Assembly: GCA_016928995.1 (NCBI GenBank)
Contig: JAFGJS010000053.1
Span: forward strand, 1-6,959
DNA length: 6,959 bases
Origin: Candidatus Sumerlaeota bacterium
GTDB taxonomy: Bacteria; Sumerlaeota; Sumerlaeia; JAFGJS01
Direction: 5' to 3'
The notes under the pieces are model-generated. The model saw only the letters and a list, made by a program, of their open reading frames with translations. It did not search any database and had not been told where the DNA came from. Both the position numbers and the translations under genes were made by a program. Positions 6,901 to 6,959 of the stretch are shown one piece after another; the first letter of the stretch is position 1; each line of letters begins with the position of its first letter.

Positions 6901-6959
6901 GAGGAGCCGATGCCGAACAACGCGCGCATGATGATCCCCAGGTTGAAGCCCATCAGCAG
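6765..6959 (-). mobile_element. Probable IS transposase C-terminal fragment (partial, runs off the window)
   Basis: On the minus strand the frame entering from the right edge reads LLMGFNLGIIMRALFGIGSS followed by RSLQ. Many bacterial DDE transposases close with a block of the form 'NLG..MR.L.G.GTPR.LQ', after the catalytic domain. I recognise this pattern but cannot name the IS family. The similarity fades after about 6890. The frame stays open down to a stop before 6693, that is, into the complement of the toxin tip, with composition that no longer looks like transposase. The true end of the element is probably somewhere between 6760 and 6880; no terminal inverted repeat could be tested because the other end is outside. 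A piece of an IS abutting the toxin tip would explain the absence of an immunity gene. I see no other gene in 6763-6959. Confidence 0.45.

Overview
The window (roughly mid-50s % GC by eye) looks like a chromosomal piece from a Gram-negative, saprophytic bacterium. A LacI regulator, a CUT2 sugar ABC transporter, a GH97 glycosidase and an RHS/YD-repeat protein together would fit a Verrucomicrobiota/Lentisphaerota/Planctomycetota-like genome. That placement is inference from gene content; no rRNA or marker gene is present.

Left part (1-4002): an apparently intact sugar-uptake locus, all on the + strand. It has the 3' end of a LacI/GalR-type repressor gene (2-127), a 195-nt control region with a sigma70-like promoter and a LacI-type operator palindrome, a lipoprotein sugar-binding protein (329-1390), a double-ABC ATPase (about 1395-2927) and a BPD_transp_2 permease (2935-4002). 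Gaps of 4 and 7 nt between the genes indicate one operon. The likely logic is that the upstream repressor releases the operator when its sugar ligand is present, and the operon imports that monosaccharide.

Middle part (4053 to about 5768): a GH97 glycosidase gene in the natural last position of the operon. It keeps its ribosome-binding site, signal peptide and the retaining-type (alpha-galactosidase-like) catalytic pair. It is broken by three in-frame TAA codons and a 1-nt deletion, and it lacks the C-terminal beta domain. It suggests that the operon once handled an alpha-galactoside/galactose type substrate.

Right part (about 5769-6959): a mosaic of mobile or polymorphic-toxin debris. The GH97 reading frame runs without a break into the end of an RHS core. 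That core is joined, out of frame, to the last ~60 residues of a pretoxin HINT domain, followed by a small low-GC HH-motif nuclease-type toxin tip ending at 6762. No immunity gene follows. Instead the window ends in a minus-strand fragment resembling the C-terminus of an IS transposase. I see no complete novel defence or signalling system. The unusual content is the chain of recombination junctions and the orphan toxin tip. No tRNA, rRNA, CRISPR array, riboswitch or convincing rho-independent terminator was recognised.
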